DNA from: Ensifer adhaerens
Lineage (GTDB): Bacteria > Pseudomonadota > Alphaproteobacteria > Rhizobiales > Rhizobiaceae
Direction of reading: 5' to 3'
Length of the DNA stretch: 64,000 nt
Assembly: GCF_020035535.1 (NCBI RefSeq)
Contig: NZ_CP083351.1
Span: 558,001 to 622,000 of the forward strand
The position numbers and the translations under genes are program-made. A model generated the notes under the pieces. It searched no databases and was not told where the DNA came from. It worked only from the letters and a program-made list of their open reading frames with translations. This document shows, in pieces, positions 26,796 through 35,546 of this stretch. Within the stretch, counting starts at the first letter, position 1. Each line of letters starts with the position of its first letter.

Positions 26796-27470
26796 TCAGC
26801 CGGGCTTCTTCGTTTCTTGCGGTGAATAGAAGAACCCGACGAGAAGCAACAAGAAGGCGGGAAAGAGCATTCCTGCAACACCCACGGTGACTTGCGCCAA
26901 CGCGCCGGCAGCACACCCCATCACAAAGCCGAACACCAGGATGAACGACGTCAGCGACTGCCCCCATTCCTCCGGCTTCTCGCTGTAGCCAATGACGCGA
27001 CGGGCCGTGGCGACCGCAAGGCCGGCGATGTTGCCCGTCATGAGCGAAAATGGTGGGCCGAGTCTCGGGTCGAGACGTTCTATCGCCGTCAGCATTCCCA
27101 TCGCGGTGACGGCGAGCAACGCACAAGCCGACAGCGGTCCGGCATCGAAGATTGCCAGAAGGGCGGACGTCGCGAATGCAACGGCCGCGATGATGAGCGT
27201 CCAGAACGTTGCCCGCTCGAGAGGCTTGATCCAGGCGACCATGATTGCCGCCAATCCTGCGCCCACCATGAAGAGGGGGAACGACATGATCTGGAGACCA
27301 CGCAAGCCGCCTTTCTCGTGTCCGACCAGGCCCAGCCCGAGGAGCACGGCATTGCCGGTGACGAGCCCGACAAAAAGACCGCCCAAGTGAATGAAGAAGA
27401 GTGCGTCGGCGAAGCCGGAAATGAAGGCCAGCGCCAGCGAGTTGCTTTTCCCGCGAAGTATCGTGAGCAT
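26796..27470 (-). CDS. DUF1275 (YoaK-type) membrane protein
   Basis: The 224-residue protein has six hydrophobic segments with F-I-S-G-F-A-D-A-L-F-F near the N-terminus and L-M-T-G-N-I-A-G-L in the second half, the DUF1275 pattern. The transported substrate, if any, is unknown. It starts with ATG after a GGGAG Shine-Dalgarno and lies upstream of ltrA in what is probably a two-gene unit. Confidence 0.85.
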   Translation of the reverse strand: MLTILRGKSNSLALAFISGFADALFFIHLGGLFVGLVTGNAVLLGLGLVGHEKGGLRGLQIMSFPLFMVGAGLAAIMVAWIKPLERATFWTLIIAAVAFATSALLAIFDAGPLSACALLAVTAMGMLTAIERLDPRLGPPFSLMTGNIAGLAVATARRVIGYSEKPEEWGQSLTSFILVFGFVMGCAAGALAQVTVGVAGMLFPAFLLLLVGFFYSPQETKKPG

Positions 27471-27620
27471 CGAATGCCGCTCCCCTAGTTGATTGCGCGC
27501 CCTGGCAACGAGAGCAACGACTGCAGCGACAACGCAACGGTCGATGCTGATATCGTACCGCCGGGCGTGAAGCGAACGTTCCGCGGTACGCCCCTTGAAA
27601 ACGAATTTTGACAGGCGATG

Positions 27621-27652
27621 CGGTTCCCCAGGGCGACAGCCCAGGGGAACCG
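27621..27652 (-). terminator. strong hairpin after the YcaC-like gene
   Basis: CGGTTCCCC and GGGGAACCG form a 9-bp stem, with a further GGGC/GCCC stem inside, eight bases past the hydrolase stop. No T-run follows, but the stability and position argue for a terminator or 3' mRNA stabiliser. Confidence 0.65.
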
Positions 27653-27659
27653 ATGATAC

Positions 27660-28349
27660 TTACTTTGCCGGGTTCGGTCCGATGGTCTTGCCGTGGTGGG
27701 TGCGCTCTTCGCCGTTGTGAACCATGGTGACGGCGTAATCGATGCCCATGCCATAGGCGCCCGAGTGCTCCTTCACCAGCGAGGTGACGGCATTGTAGGT
27801 TTCCTTGCGGGCCCAGTCGCGCTGCCATTCGAGCAGGACCTGCTGCCAGGTCACCGGGATGACGCCGGCCTGGACCATGCGGTCCATGGCGTATTTGTGC
27901 GCATCGACCGAGGTGCCGCCGGAGGCGTCGGCCACCATGTAGATCTCGTAATCCGGTACATCATTGAGGGCCGAGAGCGCGAAGGTGGTGTTGCAGACTT
28001 CGGTCCACAGGCCGGAGACGACGATCTTCTTGCGACCGTTGGCGGCATTCTTCGCCAGCGCATCGCGGACGTTCTGATCGTCCCAGGAGTTCATCGAGGT
28101 GCGCTCGAGAATGTCGTTTTCCGGGAAGACGGCGAGCAGTTCGGGATAGGTGTGGCCGGAGAAGGACGTGGTCTCGACGGTGGTGATCGTCGTCGGGATG
28201 TTGAAGACCTTGGCGGCCTTGGCGAGACCGACGACGTTGTTCTTCAGCACCTGGCGATCGATCGACTGCACGCCGAAGGCCATCTGCGGCTGCTGGTCGA
28301 TGAAGATCAGCTGGCTGTTCTGCGGGGTCAGGACTTCGAGTTTGGCCAT
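27660..28349 (-). CDS. isochorismatase-family (YcaC-like) cysteine hydrolase
   Basis: The 229-residue protein is a cysteine hydrolase of the isochorismatase superfamily. The catalytic Asp lies in I-F-I-D-Q-Q-P and the nucleophilic Cys in V-S-G-L-W-T-E-V-C-N. V-A-D-A-S-G-G-T resembles YcaC, an octameric hydrolase of unknown natural substrate. The ATG at 28349 has an AGAGGAG Shine-Dalgarno. It ends in a strong hairpin and is monocistronic. Upstream lies a decayed amidohydrolase gene on the same strand, which may once have formed a unit with it. Confidence 0.86.
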   Translation of the reverse strand: MAKLEVLTPQNSQLIFIDQQPQMAFGVQSIDRQVLKNNVVGLAKAAKVFNIPTTITTVETTSFSGHTYPELLAVFPENDILERTSMNSWDDQNVRDALAKNAANGRKKIVVSGLWTEVCNTTFALSALNDVPDYEIYMVADASGGTSVDAHKYAMDRMVQAGVIPVTWQQVLLEWQRDWARKETYNAVTSLVKEHSGAYGMGIDYAVTMVHNGEERTHHGKTIGPNPAK

Positions 28350-28583
28350 GGGATATCTCCTCTTTGAGCTGGTTGGGAAGAAGGGTGTCGGTGTCTGTCT
28401 TCGCCAGTCTGTGGTGAACTTGTCTGGTGAAAACAGGAGTATCGGGTCGGATTGCGCCGAACAAGTGCAATAAGAATTTCGATGGAGTTGCGAATATTGC
28501 AACAATCGACGTGAAGTGATGTGACCTGGAGCACCTCGGTTCAGATGAAAGCCAGACGCTCCAACGCCTGGTTTGAAGAACAG

Positions 28584-28837
28584 TCACAGAAAGCGGATCG
28601 CTGGTTCTTTCGTCCGGTCGTCACCGACCGAAAGAATGAGGCCGTCGGCGATGGCAACGGCGGTGGCAGTCGGATTGGCGCGGTCGAGCATCGTGACAAG
28701 GCCGTTGTGGAGAATGAGGTCGGGCGTCATCGTGGTGTCTCCGGACTGTTGGGCGCCGGCGGTGCGGGCCGACGAAAAGAGAGCAGGCAGGGCAAGCGAC
28801 GAGGCTGCGCCGAGGAACGTGCGTCGGGTGGGCTCAT
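28584..28837 (-). pseudogene. N-terminal remnant of a Tat-exported amidohydrolase (YtcJ-like)
   Basis: A GGAGGA Shine-Dalgarno and ATG at 28837 start a reading that needs one frameshift within four codons to become T-R-R-T-F-L-G-A-A-S-S-L, a twin-arginine signal ending A-G-A-Q. In the same frame (28730 on) comes D-L-I-L-H-N-G-L-V-T-M-L-D and A-V-A-I-A-D-G, the N-terminal barrel edge of YtcJ-like amidohydrolases. It stops after about 80 codons at 28584. The rest of the enzyme (normally about 550 residues) is absent, so this is a truncated pseudogene. Confidence 0.72.
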
Positions 28838-29226
28838 GATTCCTCCTTGTCTCTGAAGCTGCCGGCGAGTGGTCGGATCTTCATCTAGTGATCCATCGTG
28901 ACAAAGAGATTGTCCGTCCGTGGGCGAGGCGCAGGAGCAAGCATGCAGCACGAGGCAAGAAGGCGGCCAAGCGCTCGCAAGGGAAAGTCCATCGGACATA
29001 ACGCACCGATCAGCGAGCTGGCTGCGGGCAGAAAGCATGCGCGCGCGAGATCAGAAGGCTGCGGAACGGTGGCTTGATTGCCAGGATCATCGGCTTCTCC
29101 CTGATCTGATCGGTTGCGGGTCTGGTTTTTCGATATTGCTGCTATTGCGCTCTAGTTTCTTGTCCAGAATGCCTGTTTTTAGAACGTTCTTGCGCTCCTG
29201 CGGCGAAGTCAGGCATCGATGACCCG
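28838..29226. other. intergenic between two amidohydrolase remnants
   Basis: No supported gene. The two flanking remnants are on opposite strands and from different amidohydrolase subfamilies, so this is probably a deletion/rearrangement scar. Confidence 0.4.
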
Positions 29227-29584
29227 GTGTTCGCCGTGATCCGAAAGTGCGATGGCGTGGGTTTGGGCGTAGACGCCGGATCGGTCCGCCAAGGCGCTTG
29301 GGCTGGGGACGTCACGGGCTCGGTCACCGTCGGCAAGCGCGCTGACCTCCTCCCGTTTGCGTACCGATCGCGTGCTGAATTTCGCCCCGATGGAAGACAT
29401 CGACAGTGTCGGGGTCAGCGGACGTCGAGCGAAAGCCGACGGTGTCATGCTTGACGTGGATTGGGCGCACGCAAGACGACGCACCATCGGTATTCAGGAG
29501 CGGGTCTTTGCTCTGGCGGAGACGATCAACCTGACATGGCCAGCAAATGGGTCGCAGGTGGCCGCGATGTGCAAGTCGAAATGA
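29227..29584 (+). pseudogene. C-terminal remnant of an ATZ/TRZ-type amidohydrolase
   Basis: The first frame reads G-V-D-A-G-S-V-R-Q-G-A-W-A-G and T-G-S-V-T-V-G-K-R-A-D-L-L, the conserved end of ATZ/TRZ and related amidohydrolases. After a one-base shift near 29355 a second frame continues R-T-D-R-V-L-N-F-A-P-M-E-D-I-D-S-V-x-V-S-G-R and ends normally at 29584. The metal-binding N-terminal two-thirds is missing. A decayed 3' fragment. Confidence 0.68.
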
Positions 29585-29709
29585 CTCCGTTTGCCAGCGA
29601 TGGCTGGACTAGGCTGGGCTTTGCCAATCGCCGGCCGCGCCTCTGACGCCACGGGCTGAGGTTGGTGCACCTCTGCCCGCTGGCCAGTCAGCGTGATACT
29701 CTCAAAAGT

Positions 29710-29735
29710 CCCTTGGCCCGATCGCCGACCAAGGG
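29710..29735 (-). terminator. terminator of glyA-folD-purU unit
   Basis: CCCTTGG (29710-29716) pairs with CCAAGGG (29729-29735); on the minus strand it is followed by ACTTTT. It lies 35 bases past the purU stop. Confidence 0.6.
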
Positions 29736-29769
29736 GTGCACCTGGGAACCTTCTTCCGCGGGGCTTGGT

Positions 29770-30666
29770 TCAGCCCATCCGTTCCGAGGCGTACGAGCCT
29801 GGCGAAGGTGGGAAGACCACAGCCTTGTTCCCGTTGATGAAGACGCGGCCATGGATATGCGCGTGGATCGCGCGAGCGAGCACCTGGCTTTCCACGTCGC
29901 GGCCGAGGCTGACGTAGTCCTCGGCACTTTGAGCATGGGTCACACGCACGGTGTCCTGTTCGATGATCGGGCCTTCGTCGAGGTCGGCAGTGACATAGTG
30001 AGACGTGGCGCCGATGAGTTTCACGCCGCGCTCGAATGCCTGCTTGTAAGGGTTCGCACCCTTGAAGCTCGGGAGGAATGAGTGATGGATGTTGATGATC
30101 CTGCCCGACATCCGCGAACACATCTCGTCTGAGAGAACCTGCATGTAGCGCGCCAACACGACAAGTTCGGCACCGCAATCTTCAACGATTTGCATTTGCT
30201 CGGCTTCGGCTGCCGGCTTGTTATCCTTGGTCACCTTGATGCAGTGAAACGGTATGTCGTGGTTCACGACAACGCGTTGATAGTCCAGATGATTGGAGAT
30301 CACGCCAACGATGTCGATCGGCAGCGCGCCGATGCGCCAGCGATAAAGGAGGTCGTTCAGGCAGTGGCCGAAGCGTGAAACCATCAGGATCACCTTCTTC
30401 TTTGCGCTTTCGTCGAAGAACTCGGCGTCAGCCTGGTATCTGGCCGCGATCTGCGCGAACCCCTCGCGGAGTTGGTCGAGGCTGTGCCCTTCTTCAGGCT
30501 GGAAGCTGACGCGCATGAAGTAGCGTCCGGTGTCTGCGTCGTCGAACTGGGCACTGTCGGAGATATTGCAGCCATTTTCGGAGAGATAGGACGCAATCGC
30601 GGCCGTTACCCCGCGAATGGAAGGGCAGGCTACGCGCAGCGCGTATCGAGGCTTGGTGCTGGTCAT
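29770..30666 (-). CDS. purU: formyltetrahydrofolate deformylase
   Basis: The 298-residue enzyme hydrolyses 10-formyl-THF to formate and THF. An ACT-like regulatory domain (residues 1-85) is followed by the formyltransferase fold with the catalytic N-I-H-H-S-F-L-P-S-F-K-G and S-H-Y-V-T-x-x-L-D-E-G-P-I-I. The length is normal for PurU. It is the last gene of the minus-strand unit, 24 bases after folD. In this context it would drain one-carbon units from serine/glycine breakdown as formate, rather than serving purine synthesis. Confidence 0.95.
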   Translation of the reverse strand: MTSTKPRYALRVACPSIRGVTAAIASYLSENGCNISDSAQFDDADTGRYFMRVSFQPEEGHSLDQLREGFAQIAARYQADAEFFDESAKKKVILMVSRFGHCLNDLLYRWRIGALPIDIVGVISNHLDYQRVVVNHDIPFHCIKVTKDNKPAAEAEQMQIVEDCGAELVVLARYMQVLSDEMCSRMSGRIINIHHSFLPSFKGANPYKQAFERGVKLIGATSHYVTADLDEGPIIEQDTVRVTHAQSAEDYVSLGRDVESQVLARAIHAHIHGRVFINGNKAVVFPPSPGSYASERMG

Positions 30667-30690
30667 GTGATGGGTACCGTTCTTGGCGAT

Positions 30691-31581
30691 TTATGCAACG
30701 AGGCCTTGTTGGCGGCGAAAAGCTGTGAGTGTGTTGGACAGGAGGCAGGCGATCGTCATCGGGCCAACGCCTCCAGGGACGGGGGTGATGGCCGCGGCAT
30801 GCCCCGCCTCGGCGTAAGCGACATCTCCGACGATCCTGGATTTCCCGTCTTCGACGATACGGTTGATGCCGACATCGATGACTACGGCCCCTGGCTTGAT
30901 CCATTCTCCGCGAACGAGCCCCGGTCTTCCAACGGCCACGACCAGAATGTCGGCGGCGCGGCAAAGCTCGGCCGTATTCCTCGTCTTTGAATGGGCGACT
31001 GTCACAGTGCAATTGGCGCTCATCAGGAGTTGCGCCATTGGTTTGCCAACGATGTTGGACTTGCCTAGTACGACCGCGTTCAATCCAGCCAAATCCGCCC
31101 CCAGTCGATCATGGAGGAGCATCATGCAGCCAAGTGGCGTGCAGGGGATCAAGGCAGGCTGGCCTGTCGCGAGCCGCCCGGCGTTGGAGATGTGAAAGCC
31201 GTCAACGTCCTTGTCGGGGTTGATCGCCTGAATGACTAAGTTGGGGTCAAGATGACGCGGCAGCGGCAACTGCACCAGGATCCCGTGAACCTGAGGGTCC
31301 TGGTTCAATGCGCCGATCAGTGCCATGAGCTGGTCCTGAGTGGTATCTGCCGGCAGTCGGTGTTCGAACGATTTCATGCCCGCCGCAACGGTCTGGCGAT
31401 GTTTGGACGCAACATAGACGGCGCTCGCCGGGTCGTCGCCCACGAGCACGACAGCGAGGCCCGGGGCAGCACCGGTCTCTGCCAGAAGCAAGGCGACGTC
31501 AGTCTCGATGCTTTTCAAAAGGCCGTTCGCAAAGGTCTTTCCGTCGATCACCTCAGCGCGGTGAAATCTATCCATTCCCAT
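30691..31581 (-). CDS. folD: methylene-THF dehydrogenase / methenyl-THF cyclohydrolase
   Basis: The 296-residue bifunctional enzyme converts 5,10-methylene-THF to 10-formyl-THF. The catalytic Y-V-x-x-K-H-R pattern (YVASKHR), V-Q-L-P-L-P, D-V-D-G-F-H, the NADP loop G-K-S-N-I-V-G-K-P and the family end [10 protein letters not shown] are all present. It starts at ATG 31581 with AGGAG nine bases upstream; a longer frame to 31809 would enter glyA. It links the glyA and purU reactions. Confidence 0.95.
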   Translation of the reverse strand: MGMDRFHRAEVIDGKTFANGLLKSIETDVALLLAETGAAPGLAVVLVGDDPASAVYVASKHRQTVAAGMKSFEHRLPADTTQDQLMALIGALNQDPQVHGILVQLPLPRHLDPNLVIQAINPDKDVDGFHISNAGRLATGQPALIPCTPLGCMMLLHDRLGADLAGLNAVVLGKSNIVGKPMAQLLMSANCTVTVAHSKTRNTAELCRAADILVVAVGRPGLVRGEWIKPGAVVIDVGINRIVEDGKSRIVGDVAYAEAGHAAAITPVPGGVGPMTIACLLSNTLTAFRRQQGLVA

Positions 31582-31633
31582 CTCGTTGCTCTCCTGTCGA
31601 CCGGTTCGGGACATCGCGACGCCTGAGTATGAC

Positions 31634-31667
31634 CATGCCGCGCGGTGCATTCTGCTCGCGCGGCATG
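31634..31667 (-). repeat. 11-bp perfect dyad between glyA and folD
   Basis: CATGCCGCGCG and CGCGCGGCATG are separated by 12 bases. No T-run follows. It could attenuate transcription between glyA and folD or protect the glyA mRNA 3' end. Confidence 0.6.
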
Positions 31668-31699
31668 CGTCAGGAATTCGGAGCGTCGGTGGGTGGAGC

Positions 31700-32977
31700 T
31701 CAGTGTCCGTAGACCGGGAAGCGGTGGGTGAGGTCGGCGACGACCGCCTTCGCATTACCAACGACTTCGTCAATCTTTCCAGCGGCTTCAGCGTCAATGA
31801 GATCAGCAATCACTTTGCCGAGCGCCTTGAACTCCTCTTCCTTCAGGCCTCGAGTGGTCGCCGCCGACGTGCCAAGACGCATACCGACCCATTCGGGCGG
31901 GCGAGGGCTGTCGCCTGGGATCGGGTTTTTGTTCGAGGTGATGTTGGCACGAGCCAACGCTACCTCGACCTGCTTGCCATTGAGGCCTTTGCTGGAAAGA
32001 TCGAGCAACACGATGTGCGTATCAGTGCCGCCCGACACGATCCGGACGCCGCGATCGGCGAGCGTTTCTGCAAGTACCCTGGCATTTGCCTTGACCTGGT
32101 GGGCGTAGACTTTGAAATCATCTCGCAGTGCCTCACCCAGGCAGATCGCCTTTGCCGCAAGGACGTTGCTGTGAAGTGATCCCTGGACGCCCGGGAAGAC
32201 GGCAGCTTGCAGCTTCTTGAACCATTCTTCGTTGTTTGTCAGAATGAGGCCGCCGCGCGGACCACGCAGTGTCTTCGTCGTTGTGCATGTGACGATATCG
32301 GCATGCGGGAACGGGGAGGGGTGCGCACCCCCTGCCACCAGACCTGCGATATGGGCCATGTCCACCATGAAGTACGCACCGACCTTCTTGGCGATCTTCG
32401 ACATGCGCTCGAAGTCGAGTTCACGTGGGTACGCCGAGCCGCCGGTAATCAAGAGCTTCGGGCGCACCTCTTCTGCGACGCGCTCCATTTCGTCATAGTC
32501 AATGACTTCGTTCTGAGCGTTCACATTGTAGTTGTGTGCCTCGAACCATCGACCCGACAGGTTAGCCTTCATGCCGTGTGAAAGGTGGCCGCCTGCAGCA
32601 AGGTCGAGGGAAAGAACCTTGTCGCCAGGGGTCATCAGCAGGAAGAAGACCGCCAGGTTTGCCTGCGTGCCGGAATGCGGCTGGACGTTGGCATAGGCAC
32701 ATCCGAAGAGTTCCTTGGCGCGGTCGATGGCAGCCTGCTCGACCACGTCCACGAATTCGCCGCCACCGTGGAAGCGATTGCCGGGGTAACCCTCGAGCGT
32801 CTTGTTGGTCATCTCATGGCCAAGTGCATCGAGGACCGCACGGCTGACGATGTTCTCCGACGCGATAAGCTCGATCTGGTTCTGTTGGCGATGACGCTCG
32901 TTGGCAAGAGCGTTTGCAACGAGCGGATCGCGCTCTTCGACGTGCGTTTCGAAAAATGCCTTTGCGACGTTTTCCAT
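31700..32977 (-). CDS. glyA: serine hydroxymethyltransferase
   Basis: The 425-residue PLP enzyme interconverts serine + THF and glycine + methylene-THF. The PLP lysine lies in [22 protein letters not shown] near the start and [10 protein letters not shown] are family signatures. ATG 32977 follows a GGAGAGG ribosome site; the open frame extends into the divergent promoter region but is not used. As part of a glyA-folD-purU unit opposite an amino-acid transporter and D-serine dehydratase, this is probably a catabolic paralogue rather than the housekeeping copy. Confidence 0.95.
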   Translation of the reverse strand: MENVAKAFFETHVEERDPLVANALANERHRQQNQIELIASENIVSRAVLDALGHEMTNKTLEGYPGNRFHGGGEFVDVVEQAAIDRAKELFGCAYANVQPHSGTQANLAVFFLLMTPGDKVLSLDLAAGGHLSHGMKANLSGRWFEAHNYNVNAQNEVIDYDEMERVAEEVRPKLLITGGSAYPRELDFERMSKIAKKVGAYFMVDMAHIAGLVAGGAHPSPFPHADIVTCTTTKTLRGPRGGLILTNNEEWFKKLQAAVFPGVQGSLHSNVLAAKAICLGEALRDDFKVYAHQVKANARVLAETLADRGVRIVSGGTDTHIVLLDLSSKGLNGKQVEVALARANITSNKNPIPGDSPRPPEWVGMRLGTSAATTRGLKEEEFKALGKVIADLIDAEAAGKIDEVVGNAKAVVADLTHRFPVYGH

Positions 32978-33059
32978 TGTTCCTCTCCAATATCGGGTAT
33001 CCATTTCGTTGGAGGGCAAACTAGTCGGCGTCACAATCCAGAAAAAGTTAATAATATTT

Positions 33060-33079
33060 GCATATACCATCAGATATGC
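33060..33079. promoter_or_regulatory. candidate LysR binding site between glyA and lysR
   Basis: GCATAT (33060-33065) and ATATGC (33074-33079) form an inverted repeat with an 8-bp spacer in the 134-bp divergent region, in the AT-rich portion next to the regulator. The size fits a LysR-type activation site controlling both directions. Confidence 0.55.
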
Positions 33080-33111
33080 TAAACAATTGAGCGTCGGAAC
33101 GGGAGGATGGC

Positions 33112-33996
33112 ATGGACATTGGGCGTCTGCGGGCTCTCAGGGAACTCTCGATCCGAAAGACAATGGCGGCTGTGGCCGAGGCTCTTTATGTTTCCCCGTC
33201 CGCGGTGTCGCAACAGATTGCACTCCTTGAGGAAGAGGTGGGCATCAAACTGATTGAGCGCCGGGGGCGCGGCGTCGTCATGACGCTTGCCGGGCAGAAG
33301 CTTGTCGATCGCGCCGGGAACATTCTGTCAGAAATCGAGTCTGCGCGAGCCGATATCTCGGAACTGAAAAGCGTGATCTCGGGCGAGTTGCGGGTGGCGG
33401 CTTTCCCGTCAGTTGCGGCCGCATTGATCCCGCGAGTGGTCCATCAGCTTGCCGAAATGCACCCGCACCTCACCGTCCAGTTCGATGAAATGGAGCCTGC
33501 GGAAAGCGTGGCCGCACTCAGAAGCTGGCAGACCGATGTAGCCATCATTGACGACCTCAACATGCCAACGGGCGCTTTGGACCCCAACATTGAAACCATC
33601 TATTTGATGGAGGATGTGTTCAACGTCATGGTATCGAAGGACCATAAGCTGGCCGAAAAGCCGACAGTCAAACTCAAGGAACTGCGAAACGAGCGCTGGG
33701 CCATCGACACCGCATCGGACACCTACAACACGATGCTTGCCGATGCCTGCCAGGCCGCCGGCTTCAAGCCCAATATCGTCGCGCGTTGCAAAGGGTTCGA
33801 GGTAACGATCGCTCTCATCCGGCAGAATTACGGCATCTCGATGCTACCGGGCCTTCGGGCCAGCCATGACCTGGAGGATGTCTGGGTCTGCAAGGTCGTT
33901 CCAGAAATCCGCCGCAAGATCTTCCTGGCTTTTCGCAAAGCAGAGAAGCGGAGCCCTGCCATGCAGGTCTTCATTGAGCAGATTACGCGCAAGTAG
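33112..33996 (+). CDS. LysR-family transcriptional regulator
   Basis: The 294-residue protein has an N-terminal winged helix-turn-helix (residues 1-60, with A-L-Y-V-S-P-S-A-V-S-Q-Q-I) and a substrate-binding domain from about residue 90 (V-I-S-G-E-L-R-V-A-A-F-P-S). GGGAGG lies five bases before the ATG. It sits between the glyA unit and the transporter-dsdA unit, so it is the probable regulator of one or both. The ligand may be serine, D-serine or glycine by analogy with DsdC and GcvA, although sequence alone cannot show this. Confidence 0.88.
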   Translation: MDIGRLRALRELSIRKTMAAVAEALYVSPSAVSQQIALLEEEVGIKLIERRGRGVVMTLAGQKLVDRAGNILSEIESARADISELKSVISGELRVAAFPSVAAALIPRVVHQLAEMHPHLTVQFDEMEPAESVAALRSWQTDVAIIDDLNMPTGALDPNIETIYLMEDVFNVMVSKDHKLAEKPTVKLKELRNERWAIDTASDTYNTMLADACQAAGFKPNIVARCKGFEVTIALIRQNYGISMLPGLRASHDLEDVWVCKVVPEIRRKIFLAFRKAEKRSPAMQVFIEQITRK

Positions 33997-34451
33997 GGCG
34001 CGGGCTGACCATCATTTCAAGCAAACCATAGGGTGTTGAGCCCTTGAGCTTTGGCCTGCCTTCATCGGGCGATCGGCCGTGCTCGTAGCGCTCACCGCCG
34101 CGCTCACGTCCGACTCCTGGCTACGTTACTGCTCTTTGCCGAGCAAGATCCCGTTCGATCCTAAGATAGACACGCCTGGGTAGTCTCGGGGCGGTTGCGC
34201 CTCGCCTTGGCGCATTTCATTCATCAGTTTTGCTTATGTAATGATCAAGGGAAATTAAGTAGATTTAAACGAATCGACCCCTTATCGTCCCCCTGCCGAT
34301 CGATGGGGCTTTAGCGACACCGGCGAACCGGCGGGAACATTTTTTGCTTCAGAACGGCAATAGCCGCTGCGGCCGACATCGAAATCAGTCCCCGCCAGTG
34401 CTCCGTCTTTAGGCCCCACAACCCGTCAGAGCGTCCGAAAGGGGAACTGAA
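33997..34451. other. intergenic upstream of the amino-acid transporter operon
   Basis: No gene seen. The AT-rich part near 34210-34270 probably carries the transporter promoter. A CCCC...GGGG pairing near 34288-34308 could be a leader hairpin, but is not convincing. Confidence 0.4.
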
Positions 34452-35483
34452 ATGAAATTCATGAAAGCACTCGCAGCCGGGGTATTCGCCGGGCTGGCTC
34501 TCGCAGCGACAAGCGCTTCCGCATCCGTCCTGGATACGGTGAAGCAGCGAGGCGTCCTGAACTGCGGCACCGACAATACCGCGCCCGGATTCGGCTATCT
34601 GAACACCACGACCGGCCAGATGGAGGGACTGGACGTCGACTTCTGCAAAGCCGTCGCGGCCGCAGTTCTGGGCGACGTGTCGAAGGTCAAGTTCATCACC
34701 GTGACGGACAAGAGCCGCTTCGACGCGGTGCTTACCAATCAGGTCGACGTCGTCTTCGCCCACACGACGATCAAGCCGGCGCGCGAATCCGCCATCGCGA
34801 TCGATTTCCTGCCGATCAACTTCTACGACGGCAACGGCGTGATGGTGAAGGTCGATTCCGGGGTGACGCAGTTCAGCGACCTCGAGGGCGCGACGATCTG
34901 CACGACGCAGGGCTCCTCCACCGAGATGGTCCTTACCAATGCCTTCAAGGCTCGCGGCTGGACGACCTCAAAGGTATTGACCTATGAGAACCTCGAAAAA
35001 CTCTTTGCAGCACTGAACTCCGGCCGCTGCAACGCCATGAGCACGGATAAATCCGCGCTTGCGGCTTGGGCTGGCAATTCGCCGAAGCCTGCCGATTATC
35101 TGATCCTCCCCGACACCCTCGACAAGTCGCCGTTCGGTGGCTTTGTGGTCGCAAACGACTCCAAATGGCGCAATGCTTTGCGTTGGGTCCATTACGGTCT
35201 CTTCCAAGCGGAAGAGTCCGCCATCACCCAGAACAATCTCGACGAAAAGCTCAAGAGCGAAGATCCCTTCGTTCAAAAGCTCCTGGGCGTTGGCGGCGGC
35301 TACGGCAAGGACTTCGGCCTTGCCGACGACTTCGTAGCTCAGTCGATCAAGGCCGTCGGCAACTATGGCGAGATCTACGATCGCAATCTCGGTCCCAACA
35401 CCAGGATGTATCTCGACCGGAAGGGCACGGCGAACGCCCTTTGGACCCAGGGTGGCGCAATCTATTCCCCGCTCTGGAATTGA
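34452..35483 (+). CDS. aapJ: amino-acid ABC transporter substrate-binding protein (AapJ type)
   Basis: The 343-residue protein has a Sec signal ending S-A-S-A near residue 25 and a family 3 solute-binding fold. It shows the opening V-K-Q-R-G-V-L-N-C-G, Y-L-N-T-T-T-G-Q-M-E-G-L-D-V-D-F-C and the AapJ-like extra length (standard cystine/Arg binders are about 260). AapJ proteins of rhizobia bind a broad range of L-amino acids in the periplasm. GGGG precedes the ATG. It is the first of a five-gene plus-strand unit ending in dsdA, so this paralogue may be tuned to serine or D-serine. Confidence 0.9.
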   Translation: MKFMKALAAGVFAGLALAATSASASVLDTVKQRGVLNCGTDNTAPGFGYLNTTTGQMEGLDVDFCKAVAAAVLGDVSKVKFITVTDKSRFDAVLTNQVDVVFAHTTIKPARESAIAIDFLPINFYDGNGVMVKVDSGVTQFSDLEGATICTTQGSSTEMVLTNAFKARGWTTSKVLTYENLEKLFAALNSGRCNAMSTDKSALAAWAGNSPKPADYLILPDTLDKSPFGGFVVANDSKWRNALRWVHYGLFQAEESAITQNNLDEKLKSEDPFVQKLLGVGGGYGKDFGLADDFVAQSIKAVGNYGEIYDRNLGPNTRMYLDRKGTANALWTQGGAIYSPLWN

Positions 35484-35546
35484 ACCTGACAACGGGCTGG
35501 CGCGGCATTTGCCGCTCCAGCCCGAAATGGCGTTTGGAGCCCGGAT

